The notes under the pieces are model-generated. The model saw only the letters and a program-made list of their open reading frames with translations, made no database searches and was not told the DNA's origin. A DNA stretch of 46,929 nucleotides from Deltaproteobacteria bacterium. Lineage in GTDB: Bacteria > Desulfobacterota > Binatia > UBA12015. The DNA lies in the NCBI GenBank assembly GCA_016874795.1, contig VGTG01000029.1:1-46929 (forward strand), in the 5' to 3' direction. Positions 24,831 to 33,453 of the stretch are shown in pieces (position 1 is the first letter of the stretch; every line of letters starts with the position of its first letter). The position numbers and the translations under genes are program-made.

Positions 24831-26970
24831 GGTGCGCGATCAGGTCGAGCACGCGCCGCGCCGCGACGGGGATGCGCGTCCCCGGTCCGAAGATCGCCTT
24901 GACGCCGGACTTCTCGAGGAACGGATAGTCCTTCGGCGGGATGATGCCGCCGACCGCGACGACGACGTCGCCCGCGCCGAGCGCGTCGAGCTGCTTCACG
25001 ATCTCCGGCACGAGCGTCTTGTGCCCGCCGGACTGCGTCGAGACGCCGACCACGTGAACGTCGTTCTCGACGGCCTGCCGTGCGATCTCCTCGGGCGTCT
25101 GGAAGAGCGTCCCGACGTCGACGTCGAAGCCGAGGTCGGCGAACGCCGTCGCGATCACCTTCGCGCCGCGGTCATGCCCGTCCTGCCCGACCTTCGCGAC
25201 GAGCATGCGCGGGCGGCGTCCCTGCGCGGAGAGGAAGCTCTCGATCTCCTTCTGCATCTCGCGCCAGTCGTCGTCCTCGCTGAACGCGGAGCCGTAGACG
25301 CCGGAGATCGACTTGATCTCCGCCTGGTAGCGCCCCCAGACCTTCTCGAGCGCGGCCGAGATCTCGCCGACCGTCGCGCGCGCGCGCGCCGCCTCGACGC
25401 CGAGCTCGAGGAGGTTGCCCTGGCCGGTCTGCGCGCAGGTCTGCAGCGCTTCGAGCGTCGCGGCGACCTTCGCTGCGTCGCGCGTCGCGCGGATCTTCTC
25501 GAGCCGCGTGACCTGCGCCGCCCGCACCGCCGTGTTGTCGATCTCGCGGAGGTCGAGCTCCGGCTCGTTCGGGCGCTGGAAACGGTTGACGCCGACGATC
25601 ACGTCCTCGCCGCGGTCGACACGCGCTTGACGCTGCGCGGACGTCTCCTCGATGCGGAGCTTCGGCATGCCCGCCTCGATGGCGCGGACCATGCCGCCCA
25701 TCTCCTCGACCTCCTCGATGATGCCGAGGGCCTTCGTGGCGAGAGCGTGCGTCAAGGACTCCATGAAGTACGAGCCGCCCCACGGGTCGACGACCTTCGG
25801 GATCCCCGTCTCGAGCTGCAGCACGAGCTGCGTGTTGCGCGCGACGCGCGCGGACTCGTCGGTCGGGAGCGCGAGCGCCTCGTCGAACGAGTTCGTGTGG
25901 AGGCTCTGCGTCCCGCCCATCACCGCCGCCATCGCCTCGACGGTCGTGCGGATGATGTTGTTGTACGGGTCCTGCTCCGTCAGGCTCGCACCCGACGTCT
26001 GGCAGTGCGTGCGGAGCATCAGCGACTCGGCCTTCTTCGGCGCGAAGTGCCTCTTCATCAGCGTCGCCCAGAGGAGCCGCGCGGCGCGGAGCTTCGCCAC
26101 CTCCATGTAGAAGTTCATCCCGATCGCGAAGAAGAACGAGAGGCGTCCCGCGAACGCGTCGATGTCGAGGCCCTTCGAGAGTGCCGCGCGCACGTAGTCG
26201 AGGCCGTCGGCGATCGTGAAAGCGAGCTCGAGATCGTTCGTCGCTCCCGCCTCCTGCATGTGGTAGCCGGAGATCGAGATCGAGTTGAACTTCGGCATCT
26301 CCTTCGAGGTGTACTCGATGATGTCCGCGACGATCCGCATCGAAGGCGCAGGCGGATAGATGTAGGTGTTGCGGACCATGAATTCTTTGAGGATGTCGTT
26401 CTGGATCGTGCCGGTGAGCTGAGCGCGCGGCACGCCTTGCTCCTCGCCGGCGACGATGAAGCTCGCGAGCACCGGGAGAACGGCGCCGTTCATCGTCATC
26501 GAGACGGACATCTTTTCCAGCGGCACGCCTTCGAAGAGGATGTTCATGTCCTCGACGGAGTCGATCGCGACGCCCGCCTTGCCGACGTCGCCGACGACGC
26601 GCGGGTGATCGCTGTCGTACCCGCGGTGCGTCGCGAGGTCGAAGGCGACCGAGAGGCCCATCTGCCCGGCGGCGAGGTTCGCGCGGTAGAACGCGTTCGA
26701 CTCCTCGGCGGTGGAGAACCCGGCGTACTGCCGGATCGTCCACGGGCGCTCGGTGTACATCGTCGCGCGCGGGCCGCGTACGAACGGGAATCCGCCGGGG
26801 ATCCCGTCGGCGAAGTCGATGCCCTCGACGTCGGCCCGGGTGTAGAGCGGCTTCACGTCGATGCCTTCGGGCGTGTGCCAGACGAGTTGTTCGGGATCGG
26901 CGCCCTTGCGCTCGCGCTTGGCGAGCTCGCGCCAGCGCTCGACGTCTGCCTTCTCGGGTTGTGTGGCCAT
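24787..26970 (-). CDS. mcm: Methylmalonyl-CoA mutase (large/single-subunit type)
   Basis: A 727-residue adenosylcobalamin-dependent mutase interconverting succinyl-CoA and (R)-methylmalonyl-CoA. The TIM-barrel half carries [34 protein letters not shown], the substrate-site [12 protein letters not shown] with the catalytic His, and [15 protein letters not shown]. The C-terminal B12 domain has the cobalt-ligand motif [14 protein letters not shown] and [12 protein letters not shown]. Length matches the full mutase rather than ethylmalonyl-CoA mutase. ATG 26970 begins at [13 protein letters not shown]; the upstream extension is Arg-rich shadow. It overlaps meaB. The pathway is propionyl-CoA assimilation, from odd-chain, branched or sterol side chains. 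No epimerase or carboxylase is in view. Confidence 0.96.
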   Translation of the reverse strand: MATQPEKADVERWRELAKRERKGADPEQLVWHTPEGIDVKPLYTRADVEGIDFADGIPGGFPFVRGPRATMYTERPWTIRQYAGFSTAEESNAFYRANLAAGQMGLSVAFDLATHRGYDSDHPRVVGDVGKAGVAIDSVEDMNILFEGVPLEKMSVSMTMNGAVLPVLASFIVAGEEQGVPRAQLTGTIQNDILKEFMVRNTYIYPPAPSMRIVADIIEYTSKEMPKFNSISISGYHMQEAGATNDLELAFTIADGLDYVRAALSKGLDIDAFAGRLSFFFAIGMNFYMEVAKLRAARLLWATLMKRHFAPKKAESLMLRTHCQTSGASLTEQDPYNNIIRTTVEAMAAVMGGTQSLHTNSFDEALALPTDESARVARNTQLVLQLETGIPKVVDPWGGSYFMESLTHALATKALGIIEEVEEMGGMVRAIEAGMPKLRIEETSAQRQARVDRGEDVIVGVNRFQRPNEPELDLREIDNTAVRAAQVTRLEKIRATRDAAKVAATLEALQTCAQTGQGNLLELGVEAARARATVGEISAALEKVWGRYQAEIKSISGVYGSAFSEDDDWREMQKEIESFLSAQGRRPRMLVAKVGQDGHDRGAKVIATAFADLGFDVDVGTLFQTPEEIARQAVENDVHVVGVSTQSGGHKTLVPEIVKQLDALGAGDVVVAVGGIIPPKDYPFLEKSGVKAIFGPGTRIPVAARRVLDLIAHRGSANGGKPGAAHE

Positions 26971-27125
26971 GGGCAGGTAGGATCGGCTTCCGGCGGGGCA
27001 GGCGCAAATCGCTGCTCCCGCCTGCGGCGGAGCCATGCTTGACCGCGTTCGCGCTGCTCGGATAGGCAGGCTTAGGAGACCCAAGTGACTCGACCCACCG
27101 CTGGGCCCACCGTCTTGACGCTCTT

Positions 27126-27311
27126 TTGCGTGAGCCTGACCTTCGGGGCGACCTCCAGGTCGGGCAGTCCGAAGCACCGGTCCGGGTCGAGCTCACGATC
27201 GGCGAGACGTGGCGCTACTGCGCCGAGTTCGGCGGCTTCGTCGTGCACGACGGCTCCGATGGGAAGTCGTTCCTGGCGAAGCTCTCCCCAACGCCTGCCG
27301 GCTGCCCCTGA
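27126..27311 (+). pseudogene. C-terminal fragment of an exported-type protein
   Basis: An open frame without a proper start (TTG only). It reads [20 protein letters not shown], then VVHDGSDGKSFLAKLSPTPAGCP to the stop, in two pieces. The style (beta strands with Cys, FLAK...PxPAxCP end) resembles the C-terminal sandwich of exported proteins such as the one at 9581-12553. The N-terminal part is absent, so it looks like a truncated gene. Nothing else is visible in 26971-27341. The identity is uncertain. Confidence 0.35.
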
Positions 27312-27341
27312 GCGCCGCGCGGACAGACGGGGCACGAGACG

Positions 27342-28151
27342 GTGGACCTAGGACTGAAAGGGGCCGCCGTCTGCGTGCAGGGCGGCAGCAAGGGCATGGG
27401 GCGCGCAGCGGCCGAGTGCTTCGCGGCGGACGGAGCGCGAGTCGTGATCCTCGCGCGGGGCCGGGACGAAATGGACGCGACCGTCGCGGAGCTGCAGCGT
27501 CTCGGCAGCCCGGACGCGTGGTGCTGGCCGACCGATCTCCTTCACCCGACGAGCGTCGAGGAGGCGTTCGCTGCGATCGGCGAGCGCTGGGGCGAGCTCA
27601 ACACGCTCGTCAACGCGGCCGGCCCCGGAGCCGACCAGAAGACGTTCGACGGGATCTCGGACGACGAGTGGCACCGCGCGTTTTCGCTCGGCGCGCTCAG
27701 CGCCGTCCGCTGCGCGCGCGCGGCGCTGCCGTGGCTCCGGAAGGCGGAGTGGGCGCGCATCGTCAACGTCTCCGCGCACTCGACGAAGCGGCAGTCGCGG
27801 ACGCTCGCGGCCTACACCGCCTCCAAGGCGGCGATGACGAGCATCAGCAAGAACATGTCGCTCGCGCTCGGACCGGAGGAGATCCTCGTGAACACGGTGT
27901 CTCCCGGCTCGTTCGCTTCGGACGGGTTCAAGATGGGGATGCGCCGCCTCGCCGCGGGCCGCGGCCTCGATCCGGACAATCTCTACGACTGCATGCGCTG
28001 GATCGCGGAGGACTTCGGACACCCGGCGCACCTGCCGCGCGCCGGCGATCCGAAGGAGATCGGCGCGGTGATCGCGTTCGTCGGGTCGAAACGGAACTCG
28101 TACATGACGGGCGCGAACATCAACGTCGACGGGGGCTCGGACTTCACCTGA
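27342..28151 (+). CDS. Short-chain dehydrogenase/reductase
   Basis: A 269-residue classical SDR. The nucleotide loop is VQGGSKGMGRAAAE (TGxxxGxG type, with Gln-Gly-Gly at its start), the NNAG equivalent is VNAAGPG, and the catalytic Ser/Tyr/Lys set is in VSAHSTKRQSRTLAAYTASK. The C-terminal MTGANINVDGGSDFT is typical. The start is GTG 27342. The region before helix alphaFG (PGSFASDGFKMGM) is longer than usual, which suggests a bulky substrate. It would oxidise or reduce an alcohol/ketone with NAD(P). It stands alone, so its pathway is open. Confidence 0.92.
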   Translation: MDLGLKGAAVCVQGGSKGMGRAAAECFAADGARVVILARGRDEMDATVAELQRLGSPDAWCWPTDLLHPTSVEEAFAAIGERWGELNTLVNAAGPGADQKTFDGISDDEWHRAFSLGALSAVRCARAALPWLRKAEWARIVNVSAHSTKRQSRTLAAYTASKAAMTSISKNMSLALGPEEILVNTVSPGSFASDGFKMGMRRLAAGRGLDPDNLYDCMRWIAEDFGHPAHLPRAGDPKEIGAVIAFVGSKRNSYMTGANINVDGGSDFT

Positions 28152-28164
28152 AGCTCCCGGCGGC

Positions 28165-28302
28165 ATGAACGACGCGACGAGCTCTCGCGCGGCCTCGGAA
28201 GCGGGCGTGCCGGAGCCGGAGCCCGCCTCCGACGTGCACCTGCACGACTACGAGACGCCGCCGTCGCGTCCGGCGGCGGGAAGGATCGTCGGCTTGCGTT
28301 GA
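28165..28302 (+). CDS. Possible 45-residue hypothetical protein
   Basis: ATG 28165 to TGA 28300-28302, starting 13 bp after the SDR stop in the same direction. The product (MNDATSSRAASEAGVPEPEP, then HLHDYETPPSRPAAGRIVGLR) is hydrophilic, acidic then basic, with no recognisable domain. A ribosome binding site is not evident. It could be a real small protein co-transcribed with the SDR or a fortuitous frame in GC-rich DNA. Confidence 0.25.
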   Translation: MNDATSSRAASEAGVPEPEPASDVHLHDYETPPSRPAAGRIVGLR

Positions 28303-28332
28303 GCGCGCGGAGCCACCGAGCGCGGCTCGAAA

Positions 28333-29436
28333 TCAGAGGACGACGGTGCGGCCGGCTTCGCTGGCGATCTCGATCGCGGCGAAGTCGACCGCGCCGGAGC
28401 ACTTCTGGAACACGCTGACGGCGATCAGCCAGACGGCGACGATCTCACGCGGCGGCGGCGCGTCGGTCCGTACCGCGGTTTCGTAGTCGCGCACGACCGA
28501 CCGCTCCTCGTCGTGCCACTTGCCGATTCCCGAAGCGCCGCTCCGCACGACGAGGTGCGTCTCGCGCTGGTCCCAGTGCGGCAGCGGGCAGCGGAAGCAC
28601 GTCTCCGCGGGGAGCGTGCTGCTCCAGTACCAGGTCAGGTCCTGCCCGTTGTCGAGCTCGAGGGCAATCGAGAGGTAGTCGTGCGTGACGAGCTGGTCCT
28701 CGGCGACGGCGCTCGGCAGGTCGTGCACGCGCCAGCGCCAGCGGAGGCGCGTGTCGTCGCGGAGCGGCACGCGGACGGGACGGCGCAGTATGCCGACGTC
28801 GTCACGCGTCTCGGCCGAGATCGCGGCGGTTCCGTCGAAGCGTGCCGCGCGGTAGATGTCCGCAGGGCCGAGGAACCAGAGGTACTCCCAGCCCGCCGGC
28901 TTCTCGATCGGCCTTGCCAACCGCGCGCTCTCGGCCGCAAAGAGCGGCTCCTCCGGTACGGCCCGAGCGAGCGCCTCGACTCCGGCGCGTGCTTCACCGC
29001 GCCAGCGAACGACGAGGACCGCGAGACCGCCGCCGAGCGCTTCGTAGAGCTCGCGCGGCGTGTCGAGATCGCCGTCCTCGTTCCGCCACTCGCCCTGGTA
29101 GATCCCGAGCTCGAGCGCGCCGCTCGACGGTGCGCGAAAGCCGTACGTGTCGCGCGTGCCGTTCAGGAGCGGCCCGCGTCCGCCGACGCGCGCCCAGAGG
29201 TGCAGGGCGGCACCGTTCCAGAGCCCGGCCTCCTCGGAGAGGACGACGCGCCCCTCCGCGAAGAGCGTGAAGGAGTCGCCTTCCGCGAGCGCGACGCCGG
29301 TCACGGTCCATGGCGGGACCTGCGCGGGAAGGTCGACGACCTCGGCGGCGGCGACGTGGCGCTCGAAGACGTCCCGAGGCACGCGCGCGAGCGAGTCGCG
29401 CAGTCGCCTCGCGGACTCCGAAACGCTCGTCGCCAT
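28333..29436 (-). CDS. DUF3047-domain protein
   Basis: A 367-residue protein of unknown function. The C-terminal third matches the DUF3047 pattern: LRWRWRVHDLPS, HDYLSIALELDNGQDLTWYW, LPHWDQRETHLVVRSG, and EERSVVRDYETAV. The N-terminal half is a beta-rich region with repeated Trp/Gly, perhaps a carbohydrate-binding-like sandwich (NGAALHLWARVGGRGPLLNG). No signal peptide is obvious with ATG 29436; the longer frame to 29499 adds charged residues only. It follows the PPOX protein gene by 23 bp and may be co-transcribed with it. No reaction can be assigned. Confidence 0.8.
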   Translation of the reverse strand: MATSVSESARRLRDSLARVPRDVFERHVAAAEVVDLPAQVPPWTVTGVALAEGDSFTLFAEGRVVLSEEAGLWNGAALHLWARVGGRGPLLNGTRDTYGFRAPSSGALELGIYQGEWRNEDGDLDTPRELYEALGGGLAVLVVRWRGEARAGVEALARAVPEEPLFAAESARLARPIEKPAGWEYLWFLGPADIYRAARFDGTAAISAETRDDVGILRRPVRVPLRDDTRLRWRWRVHDLPSAVAEDQLVTHDYLSIALELDNGQDLTWYWSSTLPAETCFRCPLPHWDQRETHLVVRSGASGIGKWHDEERSVVRDYETAVRTDAPPPREIVAVWLIAVSVFQKCSGAVDFAAIEIASEAGRTVVL

Positions 29437-29459
29437 GGCCGCGTCCGACCTCGGCTCTT

Positions 29460-29900
29460 CTACGCTCCGGTGAACTTCCGGAAGTCCGCGCTCGCCCACC
29501 GCTCGGGACGAAGGAGGACGAGGATCTCCGACGTGACACCGTTCGGATAGGACGCCGCGAGGTACGCTTCGCCCATCTCCTTCCCGAGGTAGCGGATCGC
29601 CATCTCGCGCGTGTCCTGCGCGAAGTCGACCTTGGCGAACGTGACCGGTCCTTCGACGGTGACGTAGATGTACGGCGCGGTCTCCGTCTGCGCGCAGAGC
29701 GTCGCGCGGCCGAACTTCCGCAGGAGGCGCGCTTTCCGCGAATCCTCTCCCGTTGCGATCCGGATCTCGCCGCCGGGCGCATAGCGGTACCAGACCGGGA
29801 CGGCGAGAGGGCCGCGCGTTTCCGCGGCGACGCTGAGAATTCCGACGTGCGTTTCGGCGAGGAACGCCTCGGACTCGGCTCGGCTCATGGCGAGAGACAT
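29460..29900 (-). CDS. PPOX-class (pyridoxamine 5'-phosphate oxidase fold) flavin-binding protein
   Basis: A 146-residue split-barrel flavoprotein. The family pattern is LAETHVGILSVAAETRGPLA, VPVWYRYAPGGEIRIATGED, SRKARLLRKFGRATLCAQTE and YIYVTVEGPVTF, in that order. The Trp-Tyr strand fits FMN- or F420-binding PPOX proteins. A strong GGAGGAG site lies before ATG 29900; the upstream part of the open frame is the broken methyltransferase region. It is likely an oxidoreductase for a small aromatic or cofactor-like substrate. The substrate is unknown. Confidence 0.85.
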   Translation of the reverse strand: MSLAMSRAESEAFLAETHVGILSVAAETRGPLAVPVWYRYAPGGEIRIATGEDSRKARLLRKFGRATLCAQTETAPYIYVTVEGPVTFAKVDFAQDTREMAIRYLGKEMGEAYLAASYPNGVTSEILVLLRPERWASADFRKFTGA

Positions 29901-29910
29901 GAAACTCCTC

Positions 29911-30357
29911 CTACGGATTCGGATAGAACGGCGTCGAGTCCCAGAGGTTCTGCGGCTCGAGGCTCCACCTGCGTGACGACGAGCGTCTCCGACTGGAAGA
30001 GGTCCCCGTCGGCGTTCGGCATGCGGACGACGTCCCAGCAGAAATGCCATGTGGAAACCGTCGATCCCGAGGTCGGGACCGTCTGGGTGAGCTCGTTGCC
30101 GGAGGTGCCGTAGCCGCCGGGGGATCGCGGAGCATCTCGATCCGGTGGAACGCCGCCGCCTTCGCGGGGTCGTCGGACGACGTCAGGTCGCACACGACGA
30201 CGCGTCCGCCCGGGTCGAGCACGGTGTCGTCGGGCCCGGCTCCGCTCACCTCGACGAGGAGTGCCAGCGCGCGCTCGTCCTTGATCGCGGGCGCGGTCGA
30301 GAACGGCACCGCCTGCTGCGTGAACTGATCGAGGATCCGCTCGCGATGGGTCGACAT
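29911..30357 (-). pseudogene. Mosaic remnant: SAM methyltransferase with internal deletion fused to an unrelated 3' end
   Basis: The first 47 codons (MSTHRERILDQFTQQAVPFS ... GPDDTVLD) match the start of a UbiE-type class I methyltransferase. The next codons read PGGRVVVCDLTSSDDPAKAA, which belongs about 80 residues later in the family, so the SAM-binding core (V-A-C-G-P-G) is deleted in frame. After MLRDPP the frame becomes Arg/Ser-rich. In a neighbouring frame a different natural-looking sequence appears (NELTQTVPTSGSTVSTWHFC, WDVVRMPNADGDLFQSE), and the original frame resumes at EPQNLWDSTPFYPNP. At least two rearrangements have occurred, and a functional enzyme is not expected. It fills the gap 29901-30357. 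Confidence 0.75.
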
Positions 30358-31007
30358 GGCGGGAGGAGACTATCACGAGGGACGATCTCGCGCGGAAGCG
30401 GCTCTCGAGTTGGCGTGCGCGCGGGATCCGGTAGTCTCTCGTCATGGTGCGCCGTGACGGCGAGGCACGACCTCTCGATGTGCGAGTGGGAGGAGCGTCG
30501 CCAGGCTGCACATCTCCGGCGGGTGAGAGTCCCGCCTCGGTAAGCGCCGGAGCGCCGAGTAGCAGGCCCCCGACGAGAGAGGGAGACCTTAACGTCGAAG
30601 CGGGGCGTCAAGAGCCCGCGACGCGGCGAGAGCCGTACAGCGGGGAGCAAGCGCGCGGGCCGCAACATGAAGTGAAGCCTGCAGCCTCGACAGAGGAACA
30701 AACTGGGAGCCGAGCCGCTCATGTCACGGCGAAGGCCACGTCCGTCGCACCGAGACCGGAGGGTGCGGCGGGTCCCGGCGGGGTATGGGGCGCAGCACGC
30801 GTGCAAGGAGACGTGCGGAACACGGGAGACCCGTCTGCGCGGCCGTGGTCGCGGCAGGGCGAGCCGTATAAGTCGAAGACGAAGTCGGCGGCTGCGCAGC
30901 GGGAGTCCGAGGGGACCGTAGTACCGTCGATCGCCGCGACGAAGAACGCGGCGGGAGGGAAGGGTCCCTGCGGTGGTCAGGGCGGCGGAGGAGGTAAGCG
31001 CGAGGGC

Positions 31008-31664
31008 ATGGCCGGCGAGACCGGACCCAAACACCCCCGCGGGCGTAAGCCCGTGGACAAAGTGCGACAACTCCAACGACGGCTGTGGGCCGCGGCCAAG
31101 CGGTCCCCGACCCGCCGCTTCCACGCGTTGTACGACCGCATCTACGGGAGTGACGTCCTGTGGGAAGCGTGGAGGCGGGTGCGAAGCAACCGTGGAGCGG
31201 CTGGGCTCGATGCTCGGACGATCGCGGCTGTGGAGGAGTACGGCGTCGAGCACTTCTTGGAGGAGCTCGGCGTCGGGCTGCGCGAAGGCAGGTACCGGCC
31301 GCAGGCGGTCATGCGGCGGTACATCCCGAAAGGGGACGGAAGGAAGCGGCCGCTGGGAATTTCGACGGTACGGGACCGAGTGGCGCAGATGGCGGCGAAG
31401 CTGGTGCTGGAGCCGATTTTCGAGGCGGACTTCCTGCCGTGCTCGTACGGTTTGCGGCCGAAGCGGAGTGCGACGATGGCGCTCGAGACCCTGCGCAAGG
31501 CAGGGGCGAAGGGCGGCCACCACGTGCTCGACGCCGACATCCGCGACTACCTCAAGCCGGGCGAGGCCGCGAGATGGACGCGCGAGTCATTCTGGAACCT
31601 CGGGGTGCATCGCCTTCGGGGAACGGTGCGGTACCCGGAGACACCGGCATGGGGATGGGCGTAA
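31008..31664 (+). CDS. Truncated group II intron reverse transcriptase/maturase (LtrA-like)
   Basis: A 218-residue product. The N-terminal RT region is normal: RRLWAAAKRSPTRRFHALYD, the RT-0/1 stretch SNRGAAGLDARTI, YRPQAVMRRYIPKGDGRKRP, LGISTVRDRVAQMAAKLVLE, and CSYGLRPKRS, up to the motif DADIRDY. It then switches to unrelated residues and stops. The catalytic YADD block, thumb/X maturase domain and any endonuclease domain are absent, against about 420-600 residues for a full protein. ATG 31008 has GGAGGAGG upstream. It cannot be an active reverse transcriptase. Confidence 0.85.
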   Translation: MAGETGPKHPRGRKPVDKVRQLQRRLWAAAKRSPTRRFHALYDRIYGSDVLWEAWRRVRSNRGAAGLDARTIAAVEEYGVEHFLEELGVGLREGRYRPQAVMRRYIPKGDGRKRPLGISTVRDRVAQMAAKLVLEPIFEADFLPCSYGLRPKRSATMALETLRKAGAKGGHHVLDADIRDYLKPGEAARWTRESFWNLGVHRLRGTVRYPETPAWGWA

Positions 31665-31689
31665 TGCAGCGACTCGAGAGATCACCGGT

Positions 31690-31722
31690 AAGCCGTGTGC
31701 GGGAAATCCGCACGCACGGTTT
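31690..31722 (+). ncRNA. Group II intron domain V
   Basis: A 33-base hairpin with the catalytic AGC triad (31691-31693), the lower stem AGCCGTGTGCGG pairing with CCGCACGCACGGTT, and a GAAA-like terminal loop. It closely fits the group II domain V consensus. Together with the GTGCGCC 5' end it is the decisive evidence for the intron. Confidence 0.9.
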
Positions 31723-31763
31723 GAAAGGGGGTCTTGACCCCCGGCGCTGCCTCACGGTGGCGC

Positions 31764-31773
31764 GGAGGTAAGG
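31764..31773 (+). promoter_or_regulatory. Ribosome binding site for peroxiredoxin supplied by the intron 3' end
   Basis: GGAGGTAAGG ends 8 bases before the peroxiredoxin ATG (31782) and lies inside the intron by my boundary. The 5' exon just before the intron (ending CTCTCGTCATG) has no comparable site. Splicing would therefore remove the Shine-Dalgarno sequence. The conclusion depends on the 3' boundary being near 31779. Confidence 0.5.
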
Positions 31774-31781
31774 ATCTACCA

Positions 31782-32333
31782 ATGAGAAAGCACGCTCGGT
31801 TGCTGGCACTCGCGACTTTCCTCGTCCTCGGAGGATCGCTCGGTCTCGGCTTCGCCCTCGGCTCGGCCGAGGCCGCGGACATGCTGAAGGAGGGCGACGC
31901 GTTTCCCGCGTGGAAGCTTCCCGATCAGACGGGCAAGCCGGTCTCGTCGGGCGAGCTCCTCGGGCAGACGTACCTCCTCTGGTACTACCCGCGCGCGATG
32001 ACTCCCGGCTGCACGGCCGAGGGGCAGGGGCTTCGCGACCGCGCAGGCGAGCTCGACGCGGCCGGCGTCGTGATCCTCGGGATCTCGTTCGACTCGCCCG
32101 CCGACAACGCAAAGTTCGCCGAGCAGGAGAGCTTCCGCTTCCGCCTCCTGAGCGACGACGGCTCGCTCGCGCAGAAGGTCGGGGCGGTGGACTCACCGGA
32201 CCAGAAGGTCGCGAAGCGGATCTCGTACCTCGTCGGTCCGGACGGCAAGGTGAAGCAGGCGTACGCGGACGTCGACCCGATCGCGCACGCCGGCGAGGTC
32301 GTCGACGACGTGCAATCGGGCGGCGGGTCCTGA
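31782..32333 (+). CDS. Exported 1-Cys peroxiredoxin (Bcp/AhpC-TSA family)
   Basis: A 183-residue thioredoxin-fold peroxidase. The signal peptide ARLLALATFLVLGGSLGLGF predicts a periplasmic or lipid-exposed location. The peroxidatic Cys is in PRAMTPGCTAEGQGLRD; the resolving Cys that Bcp proteins have five residues later is Gly/Gln here and no other Cys remains. It must therefore be recycled by an external thiol. Downstream blocks ILGISFDSPADNAKFAEQ, FRFRLLSDDGSLAQKVGA and SYLVGPDGKVKQAY are complete. The ATG directly follows the group II intron. It converges with malate dehydrogenase. Confidence 0.92.
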   Translation: MRKHARLLALATFLVLGGSLGLGFALGSAEAADMLKEGDAFPAWKLPDQTGKPVSSGELLGQTYLLWYYPRAMTPGCTAEGQGLRDRAGELDAAGVVILGISFDSPADNAKFAEQESFRFRLLSDDGSLAQKVGAVDSPDQKVAKRISYLVGPDGKVKQAYADVDPIAHAGEVVDDVQSGGGS

Positions 32334-32336
32334 GAT

Positions 32337-32354
32337 CCCTCGCGCGCGAGCGGG
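32337..32354. terminator. GC-rich palindrome between convergent genes
   Basis: CCCTCGCGCGCGAGCGGG sits in the 35-bp gap between the convergent peroxiredoxin and malate dehydrogenase genes. It can form a short, very stable hairpin from either strand. A bidirectional terminator is the simplest reading, although no T tract follows. Confidence 0.4.
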
Positions 32355-32368
32355 CCTGAGCTCGGTCT

Positions 32369-33379
32369 TCAGCTCGCGAGGCGCGGGTTCAGCTTCGTCC
32401 ACTCCGAGGCGGGCGGCAGCAGCCCCATCCCGATCACCTCCTCGCGCATCTTCACGAGGTGGTCGTAGGAGGCGCGGAGATCGGCGATCTCCTCGTCGGT
32501 GCCGCGCGGCATCTCCCAGGTGACGCCGTTCGTGCCGATCTTCGTCTCCATCGCCATCAGGATCTTCTCGAAGCCGTTCTTCGGCGAGTCGACGTAGACG
32601 CCGGCCGGCCACGGGTACGCCTTTCCGTCGATCGCGGCCTTCACCATCATCACGGACTGGTGCGCGGGGCTCTGGAAGGAGCTCCGTCCGCGGAGCTGGA
32701 TGATGCGCTTGCCGCCCTGACGGACGTGCTCCTGGATCGCGGCCCACGCCTCGTTGGTGAGCTTTGGCGTTCCGATGAGGTCGGTGAGGGGCGTGCCGGA
32801 GACCTTCGCGGTGCTCGCGAACACGGCCATCATCTCGCCGTGGCCGCCGTAGGTGCGGCAGCCGGTGACGTCGTCCTGCGGGATCTTGAAGTGCTGCGCG
32901 AGCGCGGTCTGCAGGCGCGTGCTGTCGAGCGCGGCGAGCGTCGTCACGCGTCCCGCCGGCAGGCCCGAGTGCACCTGCGCGACGAGGCCCGTCACGTCGG
33001 CCGGATTGAAGATGATGACGGCGAGCTTCACGTCGGGGCAGTGCGTGCGGATGTCCTTGCCGAGCTGTGCGGCGATCTCGGCGTTGCCCTTCAGGAGGTC
33101 CTCGCGCGTCATCCCTTCCTTGCGCGGCGCGCCGCCCGACGAGATGACGTACGAAGCGCCCTTCAGCGCCTCGCCGATGTCGGTCGTGAAGGTGACGCGC
33201 GCTCCCGGGAACGCGCAGTGGTAGATCTCCTCCGCCGCGCCCTCGTTCCCCTTCTCGAAGGGGTCGTACATCACGACGTTCGGCGTGAGACCGACGGTCA
33301 GAGCCGACTGCACCATGTTCGAGCCGATCGCACCGGCCGAGCCGAGGATGGCGAGCTTGTCCTGTGTCAAATGGCTCAT
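32369..33379 (-). CDS. mdh: Malate dehydrogenase (lactate/malate dehydrogenase family)
   Basis: A 336-residue NAD-dependent 2-hydroxyacid dehydrogenase. The Rossmann start is LAILGSAGAIGSNMV. The mobile loop SSGGAPRKEGMTREDLL has the two Arg that select malate. The conserved Asn is in FNPADVTG, Asp in LAALDSTRLQTAL, and the catalytic His in TYGGHGEMMAVF. The C-terminal part is longer than in cytosolic MDH but regular. It converts malate and oxaloacetate in the TCA cycle. ATG 33379 is followed by a natural strand. It stands as a single gene, upstream of which (transcription-wise) lies the brnA end. Confidence 0.88.
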   Translation of the reverse strand: MSHLTQDKLAILGSAGAIGSNMVQSALTVGLTPNVVMYDPFEKGNEGAAEEIYHCAFPGARVTFTTDIGEALKGASYVISSGGAPRKEGMTREDLLKGNAEIAAQLGKDIRTHCPDVKLAVIIFNPADVTGLVAQVHSGLPAGRVTTLAALDSTRLQTALAQHFKIPQDDVTGCRTYGGHGEMMAVFASTAKVSGTPLTDLIGTPKLTNEAWAAIQEHVRQGGKRIIQLRGRSSFQSPAHQSVMMVKAAIDGKAYPWPAGVYVDSPKNGFEKILMAMETKIGTNGVTWEMPRGTDEEIADLRASYDHLVKMREEVIGMGLLPPASEWTKLNPRLAS

Positions 33380-33453
33380 CGCGTCTTCTTCCTTCCGTTG
33401 CGCGTGGAGAAGGCGAGGAGTCTACCGCATCGATCCCGATGTGCCAGTCGGAG

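Larger units (their letters stand above)
30447..31779 (+). mobile_element. Group II intron with internally deleted ORF
   Basis: The 5' end has the group II consensus GTGCGCC (30447) followed by domain-I features such as GGGTGAGAGTCCCGC. Domain V (31690-31722) and a domain VI-like hairpin near 31742-31764 precede a CTAC 3' end at about 31779. About 1.33 kb remains instead of the usual 2-2.5 kb because most of the intron-encoded protein is missing. The ribozyme 5' and 3' parts look complete, so splicing or mobility with a maturase supplied in trans is possible. It sits immediately upstream of the peroxiredoxin start codon. Boundaries are good to a few bases. Confidence 0.85.
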
